Source: Phaseolus vulgaris (Eukaryota; Streptophyta; Magnoliopsida; Fabales; Fabaceae). From it: a stretch of 64,000 nucleotides of DNA. Below the pieces are notes generated by a model, which searched no databases, was not told the DNA's origin, and saw nothing but the letters and a program-made list of their open reading frames with translations. Positions 48,393-62,817 of the stretch are shown here, one piece after another. The stretch spans positions 28,287,869 through 28,351,868 of the forward strand of contig NC_023754.2 in NCBI RefSeq assembly GCF_000499845.2, written 5' to 3'. Each line of letters begins with the position of its first letter. Position 1 is the stretch's first letter. Made by a program: the position numbers and the translations under genes.

Positions 48393-51300
48393 TTTCCTGT
48401 GTTTTTTTCACTTCACCAACACTTACTTACAATGCTGCTTCTCCTTCCACTGCCACTACTGCATATTCCAACTCTCTCTATAAACCCACCTCGCTATTCG
48501 CTTTCAACAATTATTTCTCTCAAAGACCGACTAAGCCAAGGCAGCATTCAATTTCGATGGAGAAATAAAAACTAATTATCTCTATATTGGGAACCTGTCT
48601 AAAACAATACTAATCTTTTCAACTGATACAAATCTGTGATGCCTCCGTTTTGCGAAGCCTATGCCCCGTGGATTACTAGATTTTATCCTCAAGTTAAATC
48701 TTGTAGTACTAATATAATATAATTATGGTACAGTAGGCACTCCTCAAATGTACTAAAAATACTATATATATATTACCCTCAAGGTCAAGGTTGCAATTCC
48801 CAATATGTGATTTTTCAGATCTACCGAGCTCGTTAGTACATCATAATGATGTCAACTAATTAATTGACTTTTTTTAAGAAAGCTGATTGAGTTAGTAGTT
48901 AGAGGTAGATGCAGCATGTGCAAGTCCATTTGTAGCAAAATGTTATTTTGAAGTAACAAAATGATGTTTTAAGTAATCTATATTGATAATTAGTGTCTGG
49001 TCAGAGAAAACAAAAACAAGACATAGCGAGTATTATGCTATACATATGAAGAAAAGGATTGTATGTCTGATAATGTAAGTGGCACCAAAGAAACAGAAAA
49101 TAATGACGCGTGAGTATTAGGCTACAAGGAGAGAGGAAAAGATGGTAGTAACAAACAACAACAACCGTTTACTTTCATAAAGTGGAATGAAATAGTAACT
49201 GTTGTGACTCCATAAAGGAAAAGCCAATTCTTAGTGGAACACTGGAGTGTTTGTGTAGTGAACATGAATTTGGAGTCCAAACCGGTGAGAAAAAGATGCA
49301 TTACCCGTGCCAGTTACAACAAACATATCATGATGTTTTCTAGACCAAAGAATTGCGTGAGCAAAACAGACAACAGTGTACATTCTTGTATGCTATTGCA
49401 TATTAATTATGAAGGAGGTTACACAAAACAAAATTTATACTAATGTTTTAATGACACCAAACACTAAGCTAATGGTTACAAAAAGCTACATTTTTGCGAA
49501 TATATATCATTGTGTCTGTGACTCTAGTTCGTTCTATATGTGAAAGAAATTAAATTTGTTGCATTGATGTCTATTTCTTTTCATTAATACGTGAAGAGTG
49601 ATGATAATAAAAAAAAAACCCACTTGACAATTATTTTCCATACGTGGAATAGTTAAGAGTCTCTTATTTAAATTATTCTTCTTATCGCAAACAACCCATG
49701 CTTTTTGTTGAATACCTTCCATCAATGTCCTGAAAAATGACTCGAATATTTCTAAACAAAGGTTATTTTGTTTGTATTATGTTATTGGGACAGTCCGTAA
49801 TATTATAGTGTATATGATGGAGGAAATATGAAGGGGCGAAACTTATAATCATAGAGCATTGGTGGAATTTGTTATATATGATTGATGTATGTTGTTGTTA
49901 TCTTTTGAGAAGCTTCCAATTAGTGCAATAATTTGGGAAAGTATTATTGGGAGAGTGAAAGAGGAAGGAGGATTAATGAAGAAAAAGGAGAAAGTTGTGA
50001 GCGTGAAAGGAGTGAAAAAGGCATGGAAGAATGGTTGTAGAATATTGGGTAACAGTGGATGAGAGTGAGGAACACGAAGTGAAAGGACATATGTGAGATT
50101 GAGGGTTGAGAGAAGAGAACATAGTGTAATGCAAACGAGCATTTCCCAAGTGTCTCACGTTTCAATGAAACAACAATATCGTCAATCTCAGTCAAATGTC
50201 GGAAAACGCGTCATTTTCCTTTTTAATGCACCGGAATTTGAACTCACACAGCGCACCGTATTCAACTAACTCAGTTAACTTGATTTACTCAATCACCTGT
50301 AATCTTTTTATTTATTCTCTCCCTTCTCACTCTCTTTAATATATTAATTGATTATTTAATTATTTTAAATATTTTATAGAATAAATCATTTCAATTTTAT
50401 TTTTTTTCTATTAAATATCGTGTTTCATTCATCTCCAATGTTTAATTTATATTTTGATAAATTTGAGAAAAAATAAATAATAAATATTGAATTGGGAGAA
50501 AATGAAGTTGTTTGAACTAAGAGAAATAAGATAGTAATTAAAGAAAAATGATTTAAAATTTATAAACTTTGGGCAAGATTGAAATTTTAATTATTTTAAT
50601 TGATAAAAAAAGTAAGATTATAAATTTGTCATTTGAAAATAATTGAAAAATAAATGTAATTTATTTATTATGTATTTTAATTGTTTATGATTAAATTATT
50701 GTTTCCGATATTGTCCAATAAATAATTTTGAAAAAAATATAAAGAGATCAAATTTTAAAATACTCTCCACAAGTGAAGTGAGATCTAAATTTTTTTAACC
50801 TGTTTTTTATGCAAGACAGACCATCAAATAGCTTAAAACGTTAATGTATTTTAGGTTTAGGGTTTACCTAATCTGTAATCTGTATAGAAGTTTTAGTAAG
50901 TTTGAGGTTTCTGGACTCTTGAATTCAAATTGGTAAAGTTGGATCAGGTTTTTAAATATTTTTCAGACAACTTCAACTAAACTAATTATTCATACTCGGA
51001 TTGTTTACATAAATTTTATATGTTATGATCTTGAAACTAATTTTACATGTTAAAAGATCTTGAAACAAATATATTTTATATTTAAAACATTTGTTAAAAT
51101 TTGATTGCTAAATATGCTCTAAATTTATTTATTATTAATTACAATTTTAAAATATATATTTAGTGTGAAAACATCAATATATTGTATTAATATTAAAATA
51201 AATAAAAGTTAACGAAAGATTATTTTGTTATCTTCATCGTGGTTTGTAAAATGAAAATGTTACAATTTTTATAACTGTAAATTAAAATACACTAATTTAT

Positions 51301-53506
51301 AATTATAATTTGATTAATATAATTTAAAATTATTACATTTCAATATAAAATTATTATTATTTTAATTATAATTTAATATTATTTTTCTTTCCATTTATAA
51401 TCTGATGATGATTCTCAATATATAATTACACTAAACATATGTAATAGATCATTCATTTTTAAATAAAATACATGCGTTAAAATGCTTATAAAAAATGTTT
51501 TTAACTTCCGATCTATTTCTTCACTTTGAGTGTTGGACACAAGTTACGAGGACTCTTACGACACTCGCAGTTGTGGTTCCTTTCCAATGTGACAAGTATT
51601 TTTTGAAATTTAAGGAGTTGTTGGGTAACAGTAACTATGCATGAAAACTTGGTGTTCAAATTAAGGTCTCGTGTTTGGAAACTTAGTATGTATTCAAATT
51701 AAGGTCTTGTTGAGTTTGGCACATTTTGTTTCGGGAAAGAAGATCATCTTGTTACAGAGTTAACTTAGTTGCCTATAAAATAATGATGCACCATAAACGA
51801 GCCATGTTCATTTATACCAAAATTTAATTCATTGATCTTGGAGCATTTAATTTCCACTATCCACATCTCACATATGGTGTCTTCATCTTCAATTTTTAAG
51901 ATCTTGCGGGATTTATTAATGAGATTATACTTTAAGTTTTGAATACTTCTTTGGAAAAATAATTAAATGTCTGTTTAAGATAGTTATATAAAATCAAGAG
52001 ACAAAAGGACATTTAAATGAGAAAAAAAGAGTTTATGTTAAACTTTTAAATAGAAAAAGTCTTTCAATAATTCTATAGAATTTATGAAAAATAAATATAA
52101 TTTAGCGGTTCATTTAATTAGATGAAGAAAATTAAAGTTCATATTTTTCTCAAATTGAATAATACTACATGTGATCAAATATAATATTCAATAAATATGA
52201 TAAATATAATATTTAATAATTAATGATGTTTAATTTTTTTAAATGGACATTAGTGCAAAATAACAAATTAACATTTTTAAAATTATAAATGATGTGAATA
52301 TTACATTAAAAAAACACTTGATATAACATCATTTTTGTCCTAAAAATGTAATATTAAGATCTTTCTATATAAGTTATGATATACAGCTAATATAGAAATA
52401 TGTATTATAGGATCATTTGTTGCAATAATCAATATTATATGTGCCTTTCCATATTAGTTCCATACTTTAACTGAAGTAGAACTATTTCTTCATCATATTC
52501 TAAATTGTGTTTCATTCTTTTGTTTAGGTAATGCTAAGTTCTAATTAATATTATATTTCTATGCTTTTTGTTTGGTTAATAATTAATGTAAAAAGTCAAT
52601 TCTAGATATTGAATATAAAAAATAACCAATTTAAGAAGTGTCTTTTCTAGTAGAGAGATAAATACTTAAAGAAAAAATAAAATCTTTTAGCATATAAAAA
52701 ATTGAATTAATGTTAAATACAGAACAAAATGTACGTAAATTATACTCAATACTAAAAGTGCGTTGCAAAGAAGGTGACATTAACATTTTTTAATAAAATG
52801 ATATTATTAAATTGGAAATTTTCGCCATAACTATCGATTCTATCGTGGTATCCAAGATATAGAGTAGCCTTATAAGGAAAGGGCACAGTGGTTATTATCG
52901 AATAGTAATTTTATTTTGGTACTGTTAACAAGTACGCATTGATTAAGAAATTTTTGTTATTTTCTTCTAAAATTATAAATGATGAATTTTACAATTCAAC
53001 TGTTTTTTTAATATATATATTAATAATAACTTATTTCAACTGTTTTTTTACTATAAATATTCATAAAATATAAAGTTTGAACTAAAAAAATTAATTTTAT
53101 ATTATAATGGAGTAAAAAAATATATTTAACTCTTTAAAAATTGAATTGTTTTAGTTTTTATGTTGTTAGTCCCTGCCTAGTGAGCATTTGTTATTTTGTT
53201 TGTTAAGAAGAATAGAAATAATAATGGGAAAGTGAAGAGGAGGCCATGTTTGTATTCACATGATTGTGCATTATTGTTATTACAGGTGATGCTGCCTGTC
53301 CTGCACCTTTCTGTTAAGCACTTTTTGGGACTGAAAACTCTTGAGTCCTTTTTTCTCCTCTGCTTTGGTAGGTATCACAAACATAGTGTATGATCTTCTG
53401 TATGGGGAAGAACAATAAATTATTACTCATTTCTAAAGGTGTCTTTTTAACTTTATACACCATGTCATTGCTTCACATATCCATGCGTAAAAAAAAAAAT
53501 CATTAC
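48393..53506. other. Intergenic region, HSL1 upstream side
   Basis: Holds the HSL1 promoter in the first few hundred bases (TTTATAG on the gene strand at about 48472-48478 is a possible TATA). The remainder is AT-rich, with no frame resembling a protein. No recognisable transposon body. Confidence 0.6.
53502..53506. repeat. Target-site duplication attac, left side of TRIM copy D
   Basis: attac here matches attac at 53901-53905 directly after the element. Confidence 0.75.
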
Positions 53507-53664
53507 CGTTAAGAAGTGTACTTTAAGCTTAACTCAATCCCATAAAACTGGCTTAACTCAACTTCATAAAACCGGCTCATAGAGTTGTTAAGAAGTGGAC
53601 TTTAAGCTTAACTCAACCCCATAAAACCGGCTTAACTCAACCTCATAAAACTGACTCATAGGGT
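53507..53664. repeat. Tandem duplication of the LTR start in TRIM copy D
   Basis: Two 79-base units (53507-53585 and 53586-53664) with the same words: gttaagaagtg, actttaagcttaactcaa, cccataaaac and ggcttaactcaac. Confidence 0.85.
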
Positions 53665-53900
53665 TGAGGTTTGCACCCATTTATAACACACCCCCTCACG
53701 CCGAAACTACCAACTCGTGTGTGGGACTATATATTATGGGTGATCCGATAGCGGGTGGCACGATAAGCCCAACAAATACTCGCTATGATAGACTCGAAAT
53801 GACTCTGATACCATGTTACGAAGTGGACTTTAAGCCTAACTCAACCCCATAAACCCACTTATATACAATGAAAGACTCTAATCTCTAGGGATCTCTAACA
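53507..53900 (-). mobile_element. Miniature LTR retrotransposon (TRIM), copy D
   Basis: 394-bp element on the minus strand. The right LTR (53814-53900) starts tgttacgaagtgg and ends atctctaaca, giving TG...CA ends. A primer-site complement ctctgatacca (53803-53813), matching initiator tRNA-Met, is next to it. The left LTR ends at about 53688 (ttataaca) and is followed by ccccctcacg, a purine tract on the element strand. Only about 115 bases lie between tract and primer site, with no coding. The left LTR begins with a 79-base segment (53507-53585) that repeats at 53586. Its first base is c instead of t. The two LTRs carry different internal deletions, so it is not recent. Confidence 0.8.
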
Positions 53901-55666
53901 ATTACCTTACAGACATTTTCATTGTTTACGGTATATGTAAAAGCGTTCTACATTACATTTTCACGGTCTATATAAAATTTATTTTACTTTTATACGAATA
54001 CCATTAGCACCACCTGCTTCAACATGGTTTAACCAATTCTCAGTTATTCATCTTTTGTATACATATATATTTGTGAAAGTTGAAATTTGATGTTGAGTGT
54101 TGAGTTTGATTATATATATATATAATACGTATAAATAAGAAAAGATGAATTCAAATGGTTCAAAAAATCTGCTAAAGGAAAAGAAACAGTGAAAAGTGTG
54201 AAGGTGTATGGTAGTGCGTGATGCAAGATTTTATTTCCTAGACAACATTAAACAAATAAAAAGGGTTGCAAAAGAAAGAGCCTGAATTAACTATTCTAAC
54301 TTTATCAACAAAATACACAATAATAGTCTAAATCGATTTCTTTTACAATCTAGCTCGTGGCCCAGGCTAATAAAGTGGAGTATTAAAGCATTTTCTTGTC
54401 GTCACTGACGCTTAAAATCTGCTTCTTTATGATAAAATCACAAATATAAAATATAGTAACAAGTTTCTCATCTTGTTTTGTTTGTGGGATGCAAAAGAAA
54501 ACAGAAACCCATCTAAACATTTTTCTGATTCCAACACACTCTTACTACTATCATCCATTAGAAAATATTAAGAAGGTTATGGATGATTTAACAAGAGTTC
54601 GGTAACTGATGTATAATAAGTCTAACAAATTTTTTTTATAATAAATTTAAACATTGAATGTGTTTAAAAAGACCGAAATTATAAGAGACTTAGTCGATGT
54701 GGGATGAAAAAAACAAGAAATATAAGAGACTTTAAAAGCAAAACCTTTTAGAAGAAGAGTACACGAGAGTGGGGTTGAGGGTGAAAGATTTAGGGTGGTG
54801 GAGCCCCAGGGGAAAATGTGTGGGCCTAAAATCAAAGCTTTTACAAACTTTGAGGCATGCTTATGGCCCTCAACCATTATATTAAGCTAGACAAACATAC
54901 AAAAGGCTAGCATACTAGTTAAAGGTAATGGTGGATCCAACTTCCAACCCATTTCACCCTGTTCCACTCACATACATTATTGTCATCTTATATTTCAAGT
55001 CTTTTTCCCTGTTTTGGTGTGCCTTTCTCTTATTTTGGTACGAAATCTCTTTGTTGCCAACTTCTGTGCATGATTAGTGAATTAAAGCATATTTGGAGAA
55101 GATCCCTGTGCATGTTTATTCCTTTTATCCACATTCTTTAACATGTAACACATGTTTAAAGCTTCATTCTTTGTAGAATATTAGTACAATGTTAGCTGTA
55201 TATATCTTCCAAACATGATCTCTTTCTGTGTTGGTTTAAAAACAAATCAGGTTCATGGAAAGAAAAATATGCATATTTTATAAACTGCCCCTACCACTTA
55301 TATAACCGAAAGGTCATGCCATCAAAATTGAACGCACACCAACCCTTCATCACTTTAGTTTTTGCTTCCTTTTCATGATTCATGATTCCCTTCACATATC
55401 AAGCATCAATCAATTAGGAATCTTTTTGACAAGTGTGAAATGAACAAAACAATTTCAATTTCAATTGGCTAATTGGAATTTGCTACACATTTGAAGCACT
55501 TTGAATGGACTCAGAGTTGGAGGGTGAAGGGAGAAAATATACGGAACAAATTGAGTTATAACTTTGTCTTTTATCAAATTTTATATGATAATGGCAACAA
55601 CAATATGGTAAAAAAATATAAGAGTTATTCTTCAACGGGTTAGAATCAATAGAATTATTGTTTTTT

Positions 55667-55960
55667 TTTTAAATAGTTTCACAACTTTCTCTTTCCTCGT
55701 AAATTTCTAGTTGGATGATACTTGTAAAAAACACTCTGACTCTCAAGTAAGATCTCAGTATTCAGTGCCATTAATGCATGATGATGACATACCTTATTTT
55801 TAAAATTTGTGATTATTTATATGATTATCATGAATTTTTTTGTTATTGGATGGGATTCGAATTTTGAATAATAATTAAGTGCATTACTAAATCTTAATTA
55901 CTATTTGATCTTATTAATCCTCTATTAAGCTTAATCATTTTGATTGTGTCCTTAGACTCT
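55667..55960. repeat. Dispersed repeat, second family, copy 1
   Basis: Aligns with 59495-59790: ggatgatac(t/c)tgtaaaaa, actctgaYYctcaagtaaga, atgatgacRtacctRattc, atttatatgattatYatg and taatRattaa occur in the same order and spacing. Confidence 0.75.
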
Positions 55961-57390
55961 ATTAATTATCTCATCACTGATACACCATTTATATGTGTAA
56001 GAAATTGAATAATATTATATTCATATTTTTTTTTATAAACGATCTATATAAAGAAATTATATGAATAAGTGTTGGGTATAAAATCAGGACCAATTGGGTT
56101 GGGCTGACTAGACATCATGTTAAGTGGGCTTAATCACTAAATTTGATTTCTCTCTCATATATCAATCTCTTTATTTTTCATATTAATCCAATTACATGTT
56201 TCATTTAAAACAATCATAGGTGTGAAATCTCTCTAAACTAGTGCTGATGTTGATGCCATTTTTAATGTCAAAGTGATGGGTCAGTGTAAGGGTGATCCAT
56301 TGCTTCATAAGGGGAACAGCTAACCTAGTATAAAATTCTAGGTCCAGAAAATGGTTTAGTTGGATTTCAATATTTTGCATATTATTGTACATTTCTCATT
56401 TTTTGTAAAGTATCACGTGATATGGTTTAGTTGTTTAGGGATAATGAGAAATGACTAGAAAGAAATCCCTATTCATCACCTCCATTGATTATAGCATTAA
56501 CATATATGACTCAATGTGCTTTCAATTTAACCCGTTTGCCTCAGTTTGGTATCTTCATCTGCTACATTTATACTTCTGTGGACCAAAAAGAAGTAGCAGT
56601 AATAGGGAGAATACTATTATTTTCTTTCAAAATTTTGTTTATATTTATTTTTATTAATTAAATATAATACTTAATTATGAAAAGGAAGTAAGGAAAAAAA
56701 TGGTGTGAAGTGATAATTTTCCGTAATATAATTATAATCTCAACTAAAACACCACTTGGCACTTGTGAAGTCAAAGTATGCATGATATCCAAATTACCTC
56801 TCTCAAGAATTGTAATGTAACTCTTAGATTAAATCAAAATTTTAATCATTAAATATGATAGCATTGTCCTAAACATATAGGGACACCTCTGAAAAACGAC
56901 AAGAAGGGCAGACTTATAGGACTCTCTTTCCTTCTAACCCAAAAAGGCCAGTGAGCTTTGGACGCTAACCGGCATTAACGGTCACCTCGCATTAAAGACA
57001 CCTAATTAGAGATATAATCTTGGCAAAATATTTACCCTATTTTTTTATAAAGTTGAATAATTTTATAAGTTAATAATTAAAATTTTAAAATATCATCAAA
57101 ATTTATCATCACATTACTTTAGATTTCAAATAATATTAAAAATTATGTTAAGTGATACGATTTTATTTAAAATTTAATTATATTAAAATTGTCTTATGTG
57201 ATATAATTTTAATTAAAATTTACTACACTAAAATTTTGTCACCTTGTTATGAGTTCAAATCAAACATATTAAAATGGTATTCTTTTAACGAGTTATATGA
57301 AGTCGTGTCTACTTCATACAATTTACTTGTTTTAATAATTTTTTTTAAATTTTATTCAGTAATCTAAAAAAATTCACACTTTCTTATATT

Positions 57391-57412
57391 TTATATATAT
57401 ATATATATATAT
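57391..57412. repeat. (TA)n microsatellite
   Basis: About ten TA units. Confidence 0.85.
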
Positions 57413-58249
57413 TAATATGACATGACCTAATTAAAAGACAACCTTATTTTTTAAGCATGTGACCATAGATTCAATTTTAATTTTGTGTGTATAAAAACAC
57501 ATTGATTACGAGATATAACATTGTATTTTGTTATCGTTTTTTTATCCGAAATTAGTATTTTGGAGGGAGTTTTAGAAGTAGTGATCATAATTTTATGATG
57601 CAAGTTGAGAGATTGAAGAAGAGACAAGACCCGAAGATGGGGAAGTGAGGGATACGAAGGCATGTGTCTTGTTCCTTGCGAATTGCAACATCCATCCGTC
57701 ACATGTGTTTGGAAGAATAAGGTAAAGTGGAATTGGACAATATGAAGCACTAGAGTACAAAATCATGTTTTTGGAACTTTTCATCTAATGCTTCACCCCA
57801 AGGTTTAATGTCTTACTTATTTCAGTATAAAAATTCACAAAAAGTAATACATATGTGCAAACACAGACAAATGGAAGGCTTTCAAAGTGTATGGGATTTA
57901 TTCCTTCATTTCATTTCCATTTCACATACACCCAAGATCAGTAATGGGGTCCCCACATTTTTGACAAGTTTCTTCACATTATAATGCACCCTTCATACAC
58001 AAACTCACTTCTGCATACTGCTACTATTCAGTAGAATACAAAGGTGCAAAAGCACACCATCTGAACTTATACTTCCTTATCCAATTATAAAAATATCCTC
58101 AATTAAGACTAAATATCTAAAATTCTTCTATCTTTACTGATACAACATCAAATATCTTTAAATATAAATATCAGAATACACCTTTGTGTACCAAGTTTAA
58201 CTCCACCCATAACCTTACACTTACCTTACCTTTTACCTTAATGTTCCTA

Positions 58250-58625
58250 TAAGACCTAAACCCTGGAGAACATTTTCTCTTATTGCAATCTTCTCGTCTT
58301 TCCAACCTTTCGGCTAAGTTTTTTTTGGGCTGAATGTCCTTTGGTCTGGACACGATGGGGAGTACCTGCGAAGATACTCCGACGATCAAGTCAGTCTGAG
58401 AGCTAGGTACCAGGAAGAGTGGGGAGTGAATAGTTACCTTGGGTGTTGTGCCTCTTCTGCTATTTATACTGATCTAGATGGGCTATGACTGCTATGGGCA
58501 TGCTTTAGGATCCAAACGAAGGCTCAATTGTGTCTTAACCGTGCTTATCACTCACTTAAGTTGGCTTGTTTATACCTAATTACGTGTTTAACTTTGCATC
58601 TTGTCGTCTAGTCGGCTTTGTTGTG
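58250..58625. repeat. Dispersed repeat, copy 2 (pair with 20368-20625)
   Basis: Longer copy. Its extra internal part (about 58313-58440) contains gagtacctgcgaagatactc then cgacgatcaagtcagt, a motif also seen in looser form in the 55.7- and 59.5-kb repeats, so the families are related. Probably LTR-derived; borders not determined. Confidence 0.75.
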
Positions 58626-59494
58626 TTAATCTTGCATATTGATTTCTATGAAAGATACATCTGAATAGAAAGACAAAAAGAAAATTATTTGTTGCAAGAG
58701 GTTGATATCATGATGAGTCATAAGCAATACTCACTTTCACTGAGATCATGTTATCTATGTATGGGTGGAGGATGCATTATGAATGTGGATTGTTAGCCCG
58801 CCAGTGTCCTAAAATTGAGGGGAAAAGGTCATAAACAAATCAATTAGTACTAGAAACAGAAAGCTGAACAAAAAGTTGAGGGTGTCAATTATTAAGGAGG
58901 GGAAAAGATTTTGCCTTCATGATTTTGATGGGCTATTCTCTATCAACATACTTGTTTGCGCTCAAGACCTGTTTCTTTTTTATTTATGCTGAGTGGTGAA
59001 CTTTCACACTCCATGCATCTCTCTCTATGATTACAAAAAATTGAAGTTGAAACGTGGCTTATAAAGTCATTTTGTGACATCTTTATCAGAGTGATTTACA
59101 CGTTGCTTCCTTCCCTGTCATTCAAATATGTCTTACTGCTTTTATTGATTCAATTAGTCCAATAATTCACAAGGGTCCACTTTCCCAGGAGTTTCATAAT
59201 CTTCAAGACATCAAAAAATAAATAATTTTAGAGTAGTTTTTAAGGATTGCAATCATAATGATATTTCAATTCCGTTCTCCATTTTTCATCAACTAGCCAC
59301 CAAAAATAAAGATACAAAGAATCTGTTTCGTGAAAAAAAAAAGTAGTCTTCGTTATTATGGTAGATATCACGCATATTTTCTCATTATATCAATAGTTTA
59401 TTATTATATATAAATTGAAACGGTTGTCGAATAGGATTGGAATTAATATAATTTTTTTTTTTAGTCAGTCGATTTATCTTTTTTTTTTTTTTTT

Positions 59495-59790
59495 TAAGTT
59501 GTCTCCGTGCTTTACTTTCACTTCTCTACTTCTAGTCTTCGTGAACTTCAAGTTCGGATGATACCTGTAAAAAGTACTCTGATGCTCAAGTAAGATTTCG
59601 GACACTATCGTTGTTATTAATATTGAATGATGACGTACCTGATTCTTAGAATCTGTGTCTATTTATATGATTATTATGGACCTTTTTGAGCCGGATTAAG
59701 GTTTTAGATAATGATTAAGAGTGTATTACCTAATATTTGATTACTAATTAATCTTGTTAATATTCTATTTAGATGTAATAATTTTAATCG
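59495..59790. repeat. Dispersed repeat, second family, copy 2
   Basis: Partner of 55667-55960. A further stretch to about 59845 (gtcggtcaattttgattgat, cagggatccgaccgata) may belong to the element. Confidence 0.7.
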
Positions 59791-62700
59791 TGTCGGTCAA
59801 TTTTGATTGATCGCGAGTACAGGGATCCGACCGATACATATACAAATCTCATTAGTTTAATTTTATAAAATTAAATTAAATTTAAAATTTATTTTTTAAT
59901 AATTCAGTTAGAGTCTATCTTAAATTTAATTAGACTTAAAGTTAGTTATCCCATATAAATTCACATTATAGTCTTTGCTTTCAAATGTATATCTGGTTCT
60001 TGGTTCTTATGTGTTGAAAAAAACCTAGTCATAGTGCTCTTAGATCAAACGTACTTTTAAGTTAGTCACTGATTAATAAAACAAATGTTTTAGTTCCTTA
60101 ATTGATTTTTTTTATAGTGATATGAGTTTTTACTATATAATAAATAAAAGACTTGTAGGTGGTTTGTTGCGTCAACCATATAAAGTTAATCTGTGTAGCA
60201 TTTAATTTACAATATATTCCTAATCACTATTATCATAAAATATATTAAAGATGTCGTTATTATTGCCCTCTAATCAAATTTAAATTGCTATAAAAATGGT
60301 TTAATTTATAATATATTTATAATCACTCCAACCATTAGCGGCGTAATCTAATCAATATGGTTCGTGTCTGTCCAACAAGAAAGCAAATTCAGGTCTTAAA
60401 AATGTTGATGATTATTAATAGCAAATTAATCTAGAACATCCAAATGGAACATTGAATTTTTATTGACTTGCTGCGTACAACAATTTACGACACAAACTGA
60501 TTGAAGTGCGACTAATTTTGTTTTAAGCTAAGAATTGTCGAAATAATTAATTATGATAAACAGACGCAAAGTCTCATTGTGCTTACTTCGGATATTTTAA
60601 TTGGATTTTAAACTCAATGGATTGTATGAGGATGGTAATTTAATGTTTTTATGTAGTTAGTTTGGTTGTTCCTTAGATAATCAGGTAGACGTTTCGTGGT
60701 AGGAGTATGGTAAAGTGTTTTGTTCTTTATGTATAAGGGTTGATCCACCTTTATTTATTTTTTATTGCCGATAAAAAAAATAAAAATAAACACATGTTAT
60801 ATAACTATTGCTGGAATATGACAAAAACACTACTATCTGGCATAAACATACACGTTAGCCTACACGAAGTTAAATTGAGTTTAGACTCAGTTTTTAAATA
60901 TTTTTTTATTTTTTTTTTAAATTTAGACTTTTCTTTTTTCAATTTGTAAAATCACAATATTAATTTATAATATTTATCAATTTCTCGTAAAAAATAATTA
61001 GAGTACATGACTGATTTTTTTAAAGAAAATACTTTCTATCATGTGAGTTTAAGATACTAAGAAAAACTTGAATAAATCACTCAAAATATATAAATTTTTA
61101 TTTAAGTTCTTAAAATTAATACTTTCTTTTTTGTTTCTAGGGTAAGGGTTTAAGTATATTCTTCGGAATAAAAATAAAACTTAAATGAAATAATAAAATG
61201 TTTGAAGAACTTATTTGGATTTTTCTTAGGTTCAAAAACTACTAAATGCAATTCAATAACAAGTCATTTACTTCAATTATTATTAAATATTAGTATCACT
61301 ATTAATACTATTGTTACCCATCGATTAAGATTATTATTACGTACCAATCATCTTTAGCTACCACAGTAATGGCTATTATAATACCACGATATTATGTTAT
61401 AGTACTGTCACTATTATATCACCATTATTATTACTTAGTATTATCACTTTTTATTAGAAGTTATATCTGTTTGTTTTTCGTCTTTGTCTTTTTCTACTAT
61501 GAGTTTGAATTATAAAATACGAAGCAAATTGTTGTTTGTATTTTAAATTTGATTTGGCTTAAGTTTGGAAGTTAATTATACAAGTTAGGACAAGCTTATC
61601 TTTATTTTATAGGATCAAAAAACATTTATTTGAATTTTGAATATAATACAATTATATTTTTTAGAAACATAATAATATCAATTTTAACGTTTTTATATTT
61701 CAATTTTTTAAATAAAATATAATTTATTAAATTAAAAAAGCTTAACTGTCATTATATAATTGTTTACAGAATTATATCTTTTATATTTTGTTAACCTTGC
61801 ATAGGAAGCAGCACAGGGGAAAGTGAAGTGAAAGAACAAGATGTGAATATACAGAAATACATCATGCATATCTGACTCGTGAGAGCAACAATTTATTAAA
61901 ATGCCTTACAAGTGAAAAATCATGTTGATGTTAACAAGTTTAATGCTACTAATAAATTAATTAATTTTTTAATTTGTGTGAATTACTTTGAAAAATCTTA
62001 TATTTAGAGAATGGTAGCATTATAGCATATGATAAGCTTAGGGATATCGGTACACATTCTTTCAGAAATGAACCAGGAAATATAGAAAGTGGGCCTTACG
62101 ATTTAAAAGGAGTTGACAAAGGAGAAATTCTTCATGCAACTCCATGCTTTCTTCCTGCACCTCCATAAAAGAAGCAAAATAATAATTTTACCCTCTTCTT
62201 TATCTTTTTGAACACCATCTTTCCCTTATCAATCGCAGCAACTCTCACCAACTTCTATTGCCGTAACAACTCTCTATTTTAGCACCACCGCCGTAGTAGC
62301 CCCACTTCTAACGCTACTGTTACAGCACCTCACCTTCATCGTCTGAACAGAAAAAATTATATTCTAAATTACATAATTCAAAATACAAATTAATAAATTT
62401 AATGTATTTTGTATTTAAAATACAAAATACAATGCATTATGAATTATAGAATATATTGTATTTTGAATTCTTAAAATATATAAACCAGAATTTATATTCT
62501 GCAGAATGGACAATTTTGATGTTTTTAAAAATATGGAGTTGTCAGAAGAAATTATGGAAATGCAGTAAGAATTTGTCCAGACAAAGTCTGTGTTCTTAAG
62601 TGGGCCTTTACATGGGAGCCCAATCTGTTTTCTCTTTTAGGCCTGTGGTTTCAGAGTTCGAATAATAGATTATTCTCTGACTTGGAGAAGCCTGTTTCTT

Positions 62701-62817
62701 CCTGCACCTCCATATGTTCTTCCCCCTTCTACTTAAATTTTTGTATTTATAAAAATATCTCCCTGTAATATTATTGATTATGTACTCTTAAAGTCTTTTC
62801 CAAATTCGTAATTAACT

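Noticed and set aside
54660..54720. Minus-strand atcccacatcg resembling the upstream element of plant snRNA genes
   Set aside because: The TATA-like sequence is at the wrong spacing and no U-snRNA sequence follows; the word is part of the TRIM LTR end.
57451..57784. Overlapping minus-strand frames near a GC-richer patch
   Set aside because: Two overlapping frames, neither with a known motif; no TATA or leader arrangement seen.
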